Below are positions 44,245-55,655 of a DNA stretch of 64,000 nt, one piece after another. The notes under the pieces were generated by a model that saw only the letters and a program-made list of their open reading frames with translations, ran no database searches and was not told the origin of the DNA. Origin of the DNA: Desmodus rotundus (lineage: Eukaryota > Chordata > Mammalia > Chiroptera > Phyllostomidae); the NCBI RefSeq assembly GCF_022682495.2, contig NC_071396.1, positions 26,409,735 to 26,473,734 of the forward strand, written 5' to 3'. Position 1 is the stretch's first letter, and every line of letters starts with the position of its first letter. The position numbers were made by a program, and so were the translations under genes.

Positions 44245-44454
44245 TTAAGAGAGACAGGAGGTAGACAGTTCATAAAGATGCCTCATGTAAGAGAATGAAC
44301 CACAGCCCTGCATGGAAGCAATACATTTACTCAGAGAGAAATTGTAAAGAGAAACAGAAATATGTGTCCATAATAGCATTCTGGGAAACTGAGCCATTTC
44401 TGTCTCTTGTATTGAAGAAAGAGCCGGTAAAGTCACTCAGTAGAGTGGTTATAG
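44245..44454. other. No gene
   Basis: Short unique segment between SINE and L1. Confidence 0.4.
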
Positions 44455-44740
44455 GAGAGAGAGAAAACTAAAGAACAAACTGACAGGGACCAGGAGGTAG
44501 AGGGAGGGGGAAAAGGGGGAAAGAAGGAGAAGGAGCAAGCAAGCCAAGGACCATGAATAGAGGACCCATGGGCCGGGACAATGGGGGCTGCATAGACTGT
44601 GGGAGTTGTGGGGGGAAGGGGCAGGGGAGCACCATGGGGGAAAAAGGTGGGACACCTGTAACTGAAGAACAATAAATGAAAAAAAAATAAACGGTAATGG
44701 AAAAAATACAATAAAGATTAAATTAAAAAAAAACATTAAC
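44455..44740 (+). mobile_element. Bat L1 3' end
   Basis: GGACCATGAATAGAGGACCC, ATGGGGGCTGCATAGACTGT, GTAACTGAAGAACAATAAAT and A-rich tail, a variant of the 3' end also seen near 22.8 kb. Confidence 0.75.
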
Positions 44741-45795
44741 AAAGAACATAAACTGGGCTCATAGAAGTTAAAACAGCAGCTTTCTGAGCTGAAGGGATTT
44801 CCAACGGTGTTAGGCACTGTGGACATAGGAAGGCAGTGGAGGAGGGGGGAGCGTTTGTAGGGTCATGGATGATTAAAGGTAAGATAAAGAGGTCTAAGTT
44901 CAGAGGCTTATAGTGTGTTGTACATTAACTCAGGTGTGAGATAATGGTGCCGTAACCAGGGAATGAGTAATGAAGATGGAGATTAATGGGAAAATTTGAT
45001 AAAAATTTGGAGATAAGTTGACAGGAACCAGTGGTGGATGAAACGCTAGAAACAAGGACAAAGAAGAGTCGAGGAGTGTGCCCAGGTTTCAGTAAAGCCT
45101 TACTATTGAGTTTGGGAGGGAAGAAAAAGCAGGTTTCCGTGGGAAGATGCTTAGTTCAGGTTTAGACGTGCTGAGCTGGATGCGAATGTGAGGCATCTAA
45201 ACAGAGATGCCTGTGTGATCGGGAAAGAATTCACAAGAGAGGAGAGGAAGATGGAGATGACAATTTCATGAATCCATGAACTCGAGCGAAGGCTGTTGCC
45301 ACAGGGGAGCCTGTGGACTTTGCAAGCTAACCTGGGCTTCGCCTGAGTTTAGGCAGCTCACTCAGCTGAACCCAGATACGTTCCAGTTCCTGAAAGCTCA
45401 GTTCCTTTACAAGAGCTCGAAAGAGGTGTCAACCCGACAAAAACATGTGTAGGATCTGTGTGTTGAAAATTAGAAAATGCTGCCAAGATAACAAAATGCC
45501 AGAATACATGGAGAGAAACACCATATTCGTAAGATCGGAAGATATGACACAATCATTAGATCAAATTGGGCTGGGGGCTTCTTACAATTTCTATCAAAAG
45601 CCCAGCCGCTTGCCTAGGATTGGCCTGGTTTTTGCATTGAAAGTTCTACTTCTCAGGAAGCCCCTCTGTGAGGTGGGACAACTCCCAGCTTTGGGCTATG
45701 AATGAGAAAGATTGGAGAGAAAGATTAGATCAAAGTACAGAATTCATATGGCAGTCCCAAAATAGGGGTCGGATGCATCTTAGTGGTAAAGGTGT
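44741..45795. other. No gene; possibly ancient repeats to about 45290
   Basis: 44880-45290 has the general texture of old mammalian repeat (GTTCAGGTTTAGACGTGCTG) but I cannot name it. 45300-45795 seems unique. One 86-codon frame (45445-45705) has no recognised motif. Confidence 0.3.
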
Positions 45796-45796
45796 G

Positions 45797-46012
45797 TGGG
45801 CCGGCGTGGCTCAGTTGGTTGTTGTCCCATAATCAAATGGTTGTGGGTTCGATGACCAGTGGAAGCATGTACCTAGGTTTTGGGTTCAATCCCTGGTCTG
45901 TGCGTGTATAGGGAGCAACCTATCAATATTTCTCTCTCTCATCAATATTTGTCTCTCCCTTCCTTCGTCTCTAAAAGCAATGAAAACATGTCCTTGAGTG
46001 AGTATTTAAAAA
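45797..46012 (+). mobile_element. Ves-type SINE, dimeric form
   Basis: Head GTGGGCCGGCGTGGCTCAGT, GGTTCGATGACCAGTGG, then GGTTCAATCCCTGGTC, tail AAAGCAATGAAAACATGTCC with CTTGAGTGAG. Confidence 0.9.
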
Positions 46013-46022
46013 AGGGGGATAC

Positions 46023-46245
46023 TACCTTGGCTGGTGTGGCTCAGTGAACTGAGTGCTGGCCTGCAAACTAAAAGGTCGCCAGTTCGATTCCCAGTCAGGG
46101 CACATGGCTGGGTTGCAGGCCAGGCCCCCAGTTGGGTGCATACGAGAGGCAACTGATCGATGTATCTCTTGCACATCTATGTTTCTCTCTCTCTCTTTCT
46201 CTCCCCCTTCCCCTCTCTATGAAAATAGATGAATAAAATCTTTTT
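46023..46245 (+). mobile_element. Ves-type SINE
   Basis: Head ACCTTGGCTGGTGTGGCTCA, B box GTTCGATTCCCAG, CT-rich body, tail AATAGATGAATAAAATCTTT. It sits just after another SINE, giving a tandem pair of different subfamilies. GGGGGATAC / GGAGGGATAC flanks fit a target duplication. Confidence 0.92.
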
Positions 46246-46732
46246 TAAAAAACGGGAGGGATACAGCATATATTATCTGTTTTCTGTAGTTGTTCTCCCT
46301 GTGTTTTTCCCTGACCACTGATGTTAACAACCGTGACTTCACTTCACAGCAATGAAATTTCTATTGCACGAATTCGAAGGCTGTGATTTCAACGGGCGAC
46401 TTAAGCATGTTGCAATCAGGAGCATTAATCCGTGTTTTTCACCTCTGGATCTACGGTCTGCTTTGTATCCATCTGGGCCAGTTCAGTTTTTGACATTAGG
46501 AATATTGGGACCGTGTTTTCTAAGCATTTCAGTCCTGAAAAGGAGAACATTGGCAACACCCAAGGCAGCATGTCCTAGATATCACTGAAAAGAATCACAA
46601 AACAAATCACTGTGTTCTTTTAATAACATGTGAAGGGCACTAACAACCAGATTAGACAGGTAAATAAACAAAACAGAGCCAATGCACAGGAAGTCATTCC
46701 GGGCTGGATGTGGCGGTGAAGACGGTGGGATC
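46246..46732. other. No gene or recognised repeat
   Basis: A 78-codon frame beginning with ATG at 46352 is open but carries no recognised motif; I do not call it. Confidence 0.35.
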
Positions 46733-46945
46733 TCTCGTAGCTTGCTGCGGCTGCCACAGCAAAGCACTACAACCAATGTGGCTTAAACAACAGAAATATA
46801 ATTTCTCACTGGTCTGGAGGCTGGAAATGCGAGATCGTGGTGTCAGACTGGCCGGTTCCTTTTGAGGACTGTGAAGGAGATTCTGTGCCAGGCCCCTCTC
46901 CGTGGCTTGCTGCTGGTCATCTTTCCTCTGGCTCACCAAGGGATG
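46733..46945 (-). mobile_element. MLT1-type LTR fragment
   Basis: Reverse orientation: GCGGCTGCCACAGCAAAGCA, GGCTTAAACAACAGAAATAT, TGGTCTGGAGGCTGGAAATG, CGTGGTGTCAGACTGGC. This is the 3' part of an old MaLR LTR. Confidence 0.75.
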
Positions 46946-47325
46946 TAGCCCGTCAAAGCAAGAACAAAACAAAACCCCGCACCCCGCTCTTAAGCATTTT
47001 CATTTGGAAACGGAGTATCAATGTATCATCCTGGTTTCTGTGAGCATTTTAATTAAACCGTAGAAAGACTAATGATATCTTGTCCAAATCTGAGCTAGAC
47101 TTTGCTCGTCGGTATGCCTATTTGGCAGGCAGTGCAAACGTAAGCTTGGCAAACGCCATTTAGTCTATGAACTTCTCACCAAAGCAAATGAAAAGATCGT
47201 CCTTGTTAAATGCTCCTCCCCGCCCCCACCTTTTACACAGCACTACTACAGTGGGGGCATAACATGCTTACCCGTAAATTAGAGGCTTTCATAAAGCTCT
47301 GTATCACTTTCCAGTTTTCTTTCTT
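46946..47325. other. No gene or recognised repeat
   Basis: Apparently unique sequence. Confidence 0.4.
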
Positions 47326-47537
47326 TTTTATTTATTCATTCATTTATTTACTTTTAGAGAGAGGGGAAGGGTGGGAGAAAGAGAGAGAGAGAAACATCCA
47401 TGTGTGGTTGCCTCTCGTGTGCCCCCAAGTGGGGACCTGGCCCACAACCCAGGCATGTGCCCTGACTGGGAATCAAACCAGCGACCCTTTGATTCACAGG
47501 CTGACGCTCAGTTCACTGAGCCACAGCAGCCAGGGCC
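47326..47537 (-). mobile_element. Ves-type SINE
   Basis: Reverse copy: (TTTA)/(ATTC)n tail, AAACATCCATGTGTGGTTGC, GGCCCACAACCCAGGCATG, AATCAAACCAGCGACCC, and head complement GAGCCACAGCAGCCAGGGC. TTTCCAGTYTTCT recurs on both sides (47310-47322 and 47541-47553) as target duplication. Confidence 0.93.
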
Positions 47538-47739
47538 ACTTTCCAGTCTTCTGAAGATGCAGACACACTAATGATACTGTTGTCTCTGTAGGAATGGAAG
47601 AGATTCCTTAGACACGGGCCTACCAGCCGTCTCATTGTTTCTGGCCATAGAAAATATATCAGAAGGTTGGGCTGCCTTTACACCCTATTTTCAAAGGGTG
47701 GGAGAAAAAGAATGTTCTCTACTAATTTGGAAATACACT

Positions 47740-47993
47740 GAGGATAAGAATAAAGAAAAAAGGGGAAAAACTCATGGACATGGACAACCATGTGGTGATT
47801 GGTGGGGAGAGGGTGGGGGTGGGAGGTGGAGGAGGTTACGGGGGGTGCGGTAAACGGTGACGGAAGGAGACTTGACTAGGGGTGGCGCACACAGTACAGT
47901 GTGCAGATGATGGGTTGTGAAATTGTGCAGCTCAAACCTGTATGATTTTGTTAACCAGTGTCACCCCAATTAATTCAATAAAAAGGAATAAGT
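47740..47993 (+). mobile_element. Bat L1 3' end
   Basis: AAACTCATGGACATGGACAA, GGTGGTGATTGGTGGGGAGA-like sequence, GTGCAGCTCAAACCTGTATG, TTTTGTTAACCAGTGTCACC and AATTCAATAAAAAGG. It is the same 3' form as at 1-482 and 11.5 kb, but closer to consensus. Confidence 0.82.
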
Positions 47994-48204
47994 AGCCCTG
48001 GCTGGTGCAGCTTAGTGGATTCAGTGCTGGCCTATGAACCAAAGGGTCACTGGTTCGATTCCCAGTCAGGGCACAGGCCTGGGTTGTGGGCCAGGTCCCC
48101 AGCGGGGGACACGTGAGAGGCAACCACACATGGATGTTTCTCTCCCTCTCTTTCTCCCTCCCTTCCTCTCTCTCTAAAAATAAATAAAATCTTTAAAAAA
48201 ATAA
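47994..48204 (+). mobile_element. Ves-type SINE directly behind an L1 tail
   Basis: Head GCCCTGGCTGGTGCAGCTTA, B box GTTCGATTCCCAG, body CAACCACACATGGATGTTTC, tail AAAAATAAATAAAATCTTTA. It is inserted at or next to the poly(A) tail of the preceding L1. Confidence 0.93.
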
Positions 48205-49324
48205 ACAGATGAAGAGGCCCCACCTGAGCTACCTGATGCTAAGTTTTGATGCAGCAAAAACTGATACAGCAAAACAACAAGAAAACACCCCCCCACACAC
48301 AAAAAACTATTTTTTGGGGGGGGCAGGAAGACTATGTCAGAACTTTCAAAATAAAAGTCATCAGAAAAGGGGAGCCAAGTTGAACTGGATTCCCTCAATG
48401 TATTTCAAAAATTGTAACATGTTTGGAATCAAAATTTGATTTTTACAAGTTCACTTGACCTCTGTACCTTGAAACCAATTTCTCTGGAAAAAAAATAAAT
48501 AAAAGAGTTAACTCATGACAACTCCCAGTGCACTTGGGAGTATTTATACATCAGGGACATTTCTGATGTACGCAGCCTGTCTGGTGAATGAATGTGTAGC
48601 TGCAGAAGGTCTTATTGACAAACAGCTATTCTTCAAAACAAGCCTGTACGTTCAAAGTGTTTTATACCTTTGGACATTGTTTTGGAGATACATGCTTTGA
48701 AAATGGACATTTGTTTGAAAGCTGGAAACTAATTCCTACGCATCGAAAAATATACAGTTGGTGTAAGTTAAATCTAAGTATTCTGTGCTCAAAAGCTTTT
48801 CCTGAGAAGATGTTTAGCTCGCGGCCATCACATTGGACTCACTGAAGAAATCAGGGCCGTGTGTCTTCCATAAGGACAGAGCTGCAGGTTGCCGTGAGTT
48901 GTCTGTTTGACTGCGCTCAGTTTTATTACTGCAGAAGAGCAATGAAGTCTATCAGGAAAGCTACAGGCACCGTAGACAAGGATTATTGGAAAAGGAAACA
49001 GAAGGAGAAAAAATATCCCCTGTATCACAGGACAGAAAGAATTGTTGACACTATTACAGAAGTTCTTATAAAAAGCTAAGAGTACGTTTCTGGAACCACC
49101 GTGGCACAGAGGAAAAACGGAAACACGTAGATACGAACTCATATACCCTTCGTCGTGGAGTTAGTTCATGTCCTCGGTGGGATGTGCTCCCAACGTGGTC
49201 TGGCCCTAGAATCTGTATGGAATGTGGGGAACGTGTAAAATAAAATTCTGAAAGACCGGGATGACAAGAGATGAAAATAGACACTCTCAGCATTTTGTTG
49301 TATTCTTGTGTTGATATACATTCT
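48205..49324. other. About 1.1 kb unique sequence
   Basis: No repeat landmarks. A 72-codon frame at 48861-49079 (lysine/arginine-rich) has no recognised motif. Nothing else is supported. Confidence 0.4.
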
Positions 49325-49660
49325 TTAATTCATTTATTGATTAATTAGCAGATAAAATAGTGACTGGCATGAATGATGTGCTAATTTTGGGGTTGGGAAC
49401 GTGGGCTGCAGCACTGAATGAGGCCCAGCTAGTCTAACGGGGAGAGACAGCACAGATAAAAAAAAGTATAAGGCAATTTCGGTGACAAGTCCTGAAGTAG
49501 AATAAGGGATTAATACTGCTAGAAAAAGCCTGTCTCAGAAGACAACTCTTGGGCGGAGGTATAAAACAAGCGAGGGAGTTAGCCAGGGGAGTTTCTTGGT
49601 GAGGGAGTGGAATATTCTTTCCAGGGGACATTGAGCCTGAAATGGCCTGTGTGCTGTTGT
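49325..49660 (+). mobile_element. L2 relic
   Basis: TTTATTGATTAATTAGCAGA, GCAGCACTGAATGAGGCCCA, GGGGAGAGACAGCACAGATA, GGAATATTCTTTCCAGGGG and GCCTGTGTGC, in the order of a LINE2 3' region. Confidence 0.6.
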
Positions 49661-49837
49661 CCATCCATGGTCTACCAGGAGGCCCATGGGGTTGAACTTG
49701 ACCATGGAGATGGGATGCGATTCAGAGCTGCCAGGATTTTGTCCTGCCCAGATTACACAGCTCGCCCAGAAATTATCTTTACATGACCACCACCTTCCAT
49801 TTTTCTTTCCTTTTATTGTTTGTTTCAAGGAATGTAG

Positions 49838-50240
49838 TATTTCTTTTTTTATTCTTTATTTTTATTGCCGACAGCATTACAGATGTCCCCATCCCCCACC
49901 CTTTGCCCACCTGCTCCCTGTCCTCACCACCCCTTCCTTCTGACCATCCCCACACCGTTGTCTGCATCCATGGGTCCAGCATACATGTTCTGTAGCTAAT
50001 CCTTCTCCTCCTTTAATCCAGTCCCCCCTCCCCCTCCCCTCTGACAGCTGTCTGCTCCATGTGTCCCTGCCTCTGGTTCTATTTTGTTCATCAGGATCCA
50101 TATATACGTGAGATCATATTGTATTTCACAGACTGGCTTATTTGACTTAGCACAACACCCTCTAGGTCCATCCATGCTGCCACACAAGGTATGAGTTCCT
50201 TCTTTTTAACGACTGCGTAATATTCCATCGTGTCAGTGCT
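49838..50240 (-). mobile_element. Bat L1 3' portion, reverse strand
   Basis: TTTATTTTTATTGCCGACAG, CACACCGTTGTCTGCATCCA, ACGTGAGATCATATTGTATT, GCACAACACCCTCTAGGTCC and GCGTAATATTCCATCGTG: reverse complement of the L1 3' UTR and ORF2 end. Confidence 0.88.
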
Positions 50241-50339
50241 CTGCCTCTTAATCTAGGCAGAAGCCAGTGTGATGCGGTAATGCCCAGTCCACTCCTTTCC
50301 ACTTTTCATTGCAGAAATTCCTGTAAGTGTAGTTCGAAG

Positions 50340-50519
50340 GTGTCAACTGTGGGGGCCTCTGCAGGGGCTTCATAGCACCCCAGCCTTGAGGGAGCCCAGT
50401 GGACTTGTTGGCCACCCTGAGTTCCCTTTCTCACAAGTCCCAGCAGCTCAAGAGGAACCAACTCCCAAACCCTCCCCACCAGTTGAAGAAGAAATTGAGA
50501 CCTCTGGAGATTCTTAGTG
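50340..50519 (+). other. Open stretch ending in an acidic tail, possible gene relic
   Basis: One frame from about 50363 runs to a TAG at 50517-50519 and reads GLHSTPALREPSG, then proline-rich PTPKPSPP, then VEEEIETSGDS before the stop. It looks like the C-terminus of a protein, perhaps a processed-pseudogene fragment. I do not recognise the parent gene, and there is no ATG or poly(A) tail to support it. Confidence 0.2.
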
Positions 50520-51114
50520 AGAGGTGTGGCTGAAGTCCCCCTGCTTCCTTGGGATGGATTCCACGCCTCCGTTCCCAACACATGGATGTTCTTGAGAACC
50601 TCTTTGAGGGGTAATGCGGTTTTTGGGACAGGCTCTGGACAGGATCAAAAAACACAGGGAGGAGAAGCCACAGAGGACCTCTCAACACAGACCTAGTCCC
50701 AAACGGAAGGATGTACTTTGTAGTGAAATGAAGGGTGGGCTCTGAGGCAAAGGCCTTGGGGAATGGTGCGCATTTCATGGGTGCCTGATAAGTAGGGAGA
50801 GCAAAGAACCAAGGTTAAGTGTGCCCTGCGCACGGCTCCTCCTTGCAAGTCCACTTGACGGCTCGTCTCTATGACAAACGCTCCGGCTCCCAGGAAGCAC
50901 ACGCACAGTCTCCCGTCTGGAGATGCATCTGCCTGTTCACAGGCACCTCCCCCCCGCCCCCCCCCCCCCCCCGCCCGCCTCCCCTACGGGAGACACGGCA
51001 ACCTGCTCTCACTCTGCTCAAGCCTACTCCCTCCCCCTGCTTTGTTAGGAAATCCGGCTGTCAATCAGCAGCTCCTGCAATGCTTGGCCCTGGCACTGTT
51101 CAGCATGGAGGCCT
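50520..51114. other. No gene; contains poly-C tract
   Basis: No supported coding feature. A C-rich homopolymer-like tract with two G interruptions lies at about 50948-50981. Confidence 0.45.
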
Positions 51115-51288
51115 AACCCTGGCTGGGTAGCTCAGTGGGTTAGAGCATCATGCCCATATACCAGGGTTGCGGGTTCGATCCCTGGTCAGGGCACATGAAA
51201 GAATCAACCAATGAATGTATAAGAAAATGTAGAACAACAAATTGATGTCTCTCTCTCTATTTTTTCTCTTTGTCTCTCAAATTTAAAG
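51115..51288 (+). mobile_element. Ves-type SINE, short-body subfamily
   Basis: Head AACCCTGGCTGGGTAGCTCA, B box GGTTCGATCCCTGG, body AATCAACCAATGAATGTATA, short (CT)n tail. Confidence 0.92.
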
Positions 51289-51994
51289 ATGGATACCTAG
51301 ATCCAGCCTCTCTGGTTTATTGCTTTTAATTAATTATAAATGTAAGTCTCCCACCACACATCTCATTTCCTATGAGACAGCAATTTTCCTTACACTCGCC
51401 TGGGTGCATTTTCAGTCTCTCCGTCTCTGTGTGTACATGCCTGCCCTGGGTGTACTGTGTACCTCCCCACATCGGCGGTCATGGCCACACTGTTCACCAC
51501 GCATTTCCCCTTCCGTGCTGTGTGAGGTGCTTCACAAACTGGGGCACGGATCTGTAACTCCAGGGCTGGCTGAAAGAGCGGTGAAGTTATTGGGTCATTT
51601 TCAAATAAAACAAACAGAGAAACTTAATGACTCGTGGTCAAGCCATGGCGCCTTTATTCTTGATCTTGTCAGATTATGGAGATAAACACACACATTGGGA
51701 AAAAATTGTAGTATGTCATGAAATTTCAAAAAAATTCAGGTTCAAGGAGGGCGATGATAGTAGTATCTTCAGTTCTCTCATGTAGTGACAAATCTATACA
51801 TTTTGGGGATTCTTTACATAAAAGGTTTGGAAAGGACCTCCATTCTGGGAAGTGAAAAGTTCCCACTAGTCGTGAGAACAATATGTGTAATTCAGAACAC
51901 ACACCGGTGGGTCGAAGGTACAGAGAAACCCAAAGGACCGAATTCATTTCCAGAAATGGCAAACCCTTCCTAGGAGAAGAGTTCTGTTGCTGTT
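51289..51994. other. No gene or recognised repeat
   Basis: The 121-codon frame at 51320-51685 has no recognisable protein motif. Nothing else is supported. Confidence 0.35.
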
Positions 51995-52221
51995 TTTTTA
52001 AAAAATAATCCTCACTCGAGGACTGACTTTAGGGAGGGAGGGTGAGGAGAGGAGAGGAGAGAGACATTGATGTGTCACAGAGAAACATCCATCAGTTGCC
52101 TCCAGTAGGTGCCCTGCCCAGGGATCGAACCCTCAACCTAGTATGTGCCCTGACTGGGGATCGAACCCATGACCTGGTGCACAGGGCGAAACTCCAACCA
52201 GCTGAGCCACCTGGCCAGGGC
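51995..52221 (-). mobile_element. Ves-type SINE, dimeric form
   Basis: Reverse copy: TTTTTAAAAAATAATCCTCA, CTCGAGGACTGACTTTAGGG, ATCCATCAGTTGCCTCCAGT, two units GGGATCGAACCCTCAACC and GGGATCGAACCCATGACC, head complement GCCACCTGGCCAGGGC. CTGTTGCTGTTT / CACTGCTGTTT borders suggest target duplication. Confidence 0.92.
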
Positions 52222-52920
52222 CCACTGCTGTTTCAATCTCTGGGGAATTTAGAGAAGCAGGAACAAAGCCCCTGTGGATGGCTGCAACGAGAACTACTCA
52301 AACTAGTAAAAAAAAAAAAAAAAAAATCAGTCTGGGGTGACAGATTCCAACTCTGGGCAGCCTAAGGGAGCTCAGATCCACCTGCCAGCTGTCCCTGCAG
52401 GGCTCTTAATGGCTGCCCGTGAGAGGCACATCCGTGAGCAGGAGGGCAGGGCAGGTGAGACCACCCAGAGCCCCTCCTTGCGTGCCAGACAGCCACCAGG
52501 AGGAGGCTTTGTAGGACAGGGGAGCTAGGAGGTCACCCCCTGAGGTGACCAGATCCTTCCTCAGCGCCACAAGGGCCTGAGGGCAGACAGAGGGAGCAGA
52601 AAGTCCTGCCTCCCGAGGGGGCACACGCAACTTCCTGAATGCACTGCGGAGCCCCGATCAAAAGCAGAGGTGGAGAGTTAGGGATGAAAAAGGCGTCCCG
52701 AGGCTTGAAGATGCCGCAGCTGAGCAGGAGAGTGAAGAAAACTCCCCAGGGGACAAAAAAGCAGTGAACTGGCTTGAAAGGAAAGAGAGTGAGAAGAACA
52801 GGGGGATTTAGATTGGAGAGGGAGAGGGAGAGGCAGAAAGGAGGGGGGGGAGAGAGAGAGAGGGAAATCGACTCATTGGCCTTAGATTATTAGAATCTCT
52901 GCTGAAAGAAAGGAATGTCT
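52222..52920. other. No gene; A-run and GA-rich stretch
   Basis: A homopolymer A run lies at 52308-52326 and a (GA)-rich stretch at about 52815-52865. No coding support. Confidence 0.4.
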
Positions 52921-53140
52921 TGCCCTGGCCATATTGCTCAGCTGGAGTGCTGTCCATACACCAAAAGGTTGTGGGTTTGAATCCCAGTCAGGGCACACGC
53001 CTAGGCTGCAGGTTCGATCCCCGGTTGGGGCGCATATGGGAGGCAACTGGTCGATGTTTCTCACATCACTGTTTCTCTCTCTCCCTTCCTTTCTCTCTAA
53101 AAGCATTGAAAAAACATCCTTGAGGGAGGACTTAAAAAGA
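52921..53140 (+). mobile_element. Ves-type SINE, dimeric form
   Basis: Head GCCCTGGCCATATTGCTCAG, GGTTTGAATCCCAGTCAGGG, then GGTTCGATCCCCGGTTGGGG, tail AAAAGCATTGAAAAAACATC with CTTGAGGGAGG. AGAAAGGAATGT and AGAAAGAAATGT at the borders mark the target duplication. Confidence 0.93.
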
Positions 53141-53339
53141 AAAAGTAGAGAAAGAAATGTTTTCATCTCTCCCTCAAAATATGTGGACAGGGAGTCATCA
53201 CAGCACATCGGATTCTCAGCTGTAGAAGGAAGGTGCAGACCCCCCCACTGAAACATTTAAGTCCCACATGCCACTGGGCTGACAGAGGAGAGGTTATGCC
53301 TTTTTTTTTGGTCTGGGAGTAACTATTACATACTTCAGT

Positions 53340-54440
53340 CTTTAACTTTCATATGCATTGTTTCACACACAATTAAAAAAATTTCAAAAACGTGGGAAGA
53401 AGCAGAAAAATGGGACCCATGGGCAAGAAAGGAAAGAAACGCACCCAAAGAAGATTCAGAGACAATCCAGATGTTGACAACAACAACAAAAAACTTTAAA
53501 TCATCCTGGTAAACATGTTAAAGTACAGAGTAAAAAGATGGACGCCACATTCCATGAACAAATTAAAGAGATTTCAGCAAGAGACAAATAATAGAGAAAG
53601 TAGTGGCAACGTTAAGAGCCCAGCACAGTATCAAAAATGAATAATTCATTTTGGGCTTTATGGCCGACAGAATAAGCAACGGAACGAAAGGTCAGTAAAC
53701 AGGAAGGCAGGTTAGTGAAAAGCATCGAAAGTGAGAAATTGAAAGAGCGTGCAAGACGCACAGGGCAACGTGAAAATTATGTTAATGTATGTGTGTAATC
53801 AGAGAGCCGCAATGACGGGAAAGAGAATAATACGGGAAGATTACCTGACAAGATAATGGCTGGAAATTTTGCAGAAATGGTGAAATTTATTAACCTCTAC
53901 ATTCATAAGCGCGGTGAACCCCGAGAAGGATGAATAAAGGAAATCTACACCTGTGTCCATCAGCATCACATAGTCAAAAATAAAAGAGAGAAAACCTTCA
54001 AAGTACCTGAGTGGAGAAGAACATTACATACACACAATAAGAATAATGATTTTATTCTATTTTTTTTTTTTTTGCTACAGTTCCATGGAATAACATCTTT
54101 AAGGTGCTGAAAGGAAAAATAAAAGTGCTCATCTATTATTTCCAGCCAGCAAAAATATGTTTCAAGAAGGAAGCTGAGAACTGAGAACATAAAATGGGGA
54201 ACAGATAGTATCTTCACTACACGGTGTTGAGAAAACGGAACGCCCACACGCAAGACAATTCCGCCGGACACTATCTTACACCATACGCAAAAATCAGCCT
54301 AAAATGGGTTAAAGACTTCAAACCATCAACTCCTGGAAGAAAGCATATGGCAAAAGCGCCTTGAGGTGTGTATTGGCAATAATGTGGTGAGGGGGACGGG
54401 TTACACAAAAAGCAAAGAGTAACAGAAGCACAAATAAAGA
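53340..54440 (+). mobile_element. Old L1/HAL1 relic, forward strand
   Basis: 53380-54180 fits an L1/HAL1 5'/ORF1 region (GATAATGGCTGGAAATTTTG, TAACCTCTACATTCATAAGC, GGTGCTGAAAGGAAAAATAA). 54210-54440 jumps to ORF2/3' sequence (ACGGTGTTGAGAAAACGGAA, CAAAAATCAGCCTAAAATGG, TTAAAGACTTCAAACCATCA). It is heavily decayed. Confidence 0.6.
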
Positions 54441-54660
54441 AGTTGGACTTAGCATAACACCCTCTAGGTCCACCCATGCTGTTGCAAATGTACGATTTCC
54501 TTCTTTTTTACAGCCGAGTAGTATTCCATCGCCTATGTGTGCTGCATCTTCTTTATCCACTCGTCTGCGGACGGGCACTTACGTTGCTTCCGTATCTTGG
54601 CGATTGTAAATAACGCTACAATGAACACAGGGGTGCATATGTCTTTTCAAATTACTGTTT
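54441..54660 (-). mobile_element. L1 3' fragment, reverse strand, abutting a forward one
   Basis: GGACTTAGCATAACACCCTC, CAGCCGAGTAGTATTCCATC, TTGGCGATTGTAAATAACGC and ATGAACACAGGGGTGCATAT are reverse L1. It meets the forward fragment at about 54440 with no spacer. Confidence 0.82.
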
Positions 54661-54799
54661 GGGGCACTTTAGGAGAAAAACCAAGAAAATGTTCTTTACC
54701 TCATTTTGAGAGATGGGAACACAGTGACAAAACAGAATAATGTAGACCTGTCCCTGTCGTTGTGTGTTAATTACATCTAACAATTTTTAGGAGGGTTTG

Positions 54800-55005
54800 G
54801 CAGACTGGGCATCATGGTTAAGGATGCTGGCTCTTGGCAGCCCATAACCCAGGCTTCTGTTGCAGACTGAGGTCGCCGACTCTGCGACAAGCTAATTACC
54901 ACCCTCAGCTTCAGTGTCTTAACGTGGGAAATGGGGCCAACACCTGTGGATTTTGTGAGGCGTGTACAAGGCTTGTAAACCTTTCGGGATGGTATTTGAT
55001 CCAAG
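54800..55005 (+). mobile_element. MIR SINE
   Basis: GACTGGGCATCATGGTTAAG, CGACAAGCTAATTACCACC, TCAGTGTCTTAACGTGGGAA and ATGGGGCCAACACCTG, in MIRb order. Ancient and diverged. Confidence 0.7.
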
Positions 55006-55482
55006 AAGAACCATTCAATAAAGAGTAGTTATGCTATTTAATGAACTCCTCGCAGTCCTTTTGAAGGCCTTGTACTTCTGCTACGCTCTACATTTTTTTC
55101 TTTCTTTCTTTCTTTTAGTGTTCAGTCTCTTTGGAGAACGCTCACGAAATCTCCACATCCTCAGAATTGCTATTTTTCTCTTTGCTGTAGCCAGCATCAC
55201 ACCCCCACGCTCCAAACAGAAGGGAGTATTCAGTTATTTGCAACGACCGTGACCGGTATGAGTTTGCGACGATGCAGACAATACCACTAGGTCGCACTAA
55301 AAATACCACATTAATACCGTGTCTGTCTGTAAGATCTGGGGTCCAGTGTTTCTCTGTGGCTGTACACATAGCACGAGGTTAGGTGTAAAACGAATCCCTA
55401 AAACAGGCATTTCGTGAATAACTGATTTTGGACTTTTTGAAAATTGTCACTAACTATTTTACTCACTTCTACATAGGTACAC
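55006..55482. other. No gene or recognised repeat
   Basis: A (TTTC)n stretch near 55097-55116; otherwise nothing supportable. Confidence 0.4.
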
Positions 55483-55655
55483 CGGCCCTGGCTGGGTATC
55501 TCAGTGGGTTAGAGCGTCATCCTGATACGCCAAGGTTGTGGGTTCGATCCCCAGTCAGGGCACAGACAAGGAGCAACCAATGAGTGCATCAGTAAGGGGA
55601 ACAACAAGCTGATGTTTTCTCTCTCTGTCTCTCTTTCTTAAATTAGCTTAAAAAA
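55483..55655 (+). mobile_element. Ves-type SINE, short-body subfamily
   Basis: Head CGGCCCTGGCTGGGTATCTC, B box GGTTCGATCCCCAG, body GAGCAACCAATGAGTGCATC, tail TTAAATTAGCTTAAAAAAG. GTACACC / GTGTACAC borders are compatible with a short duplication. Confidence 0.92.

Noticed and set aside
46352..46588. 78-codon ATG-initiated frame
   Set aside because: No motif, no neighbouring exon signals and no sign of selection. Frames of this length are common by chance.
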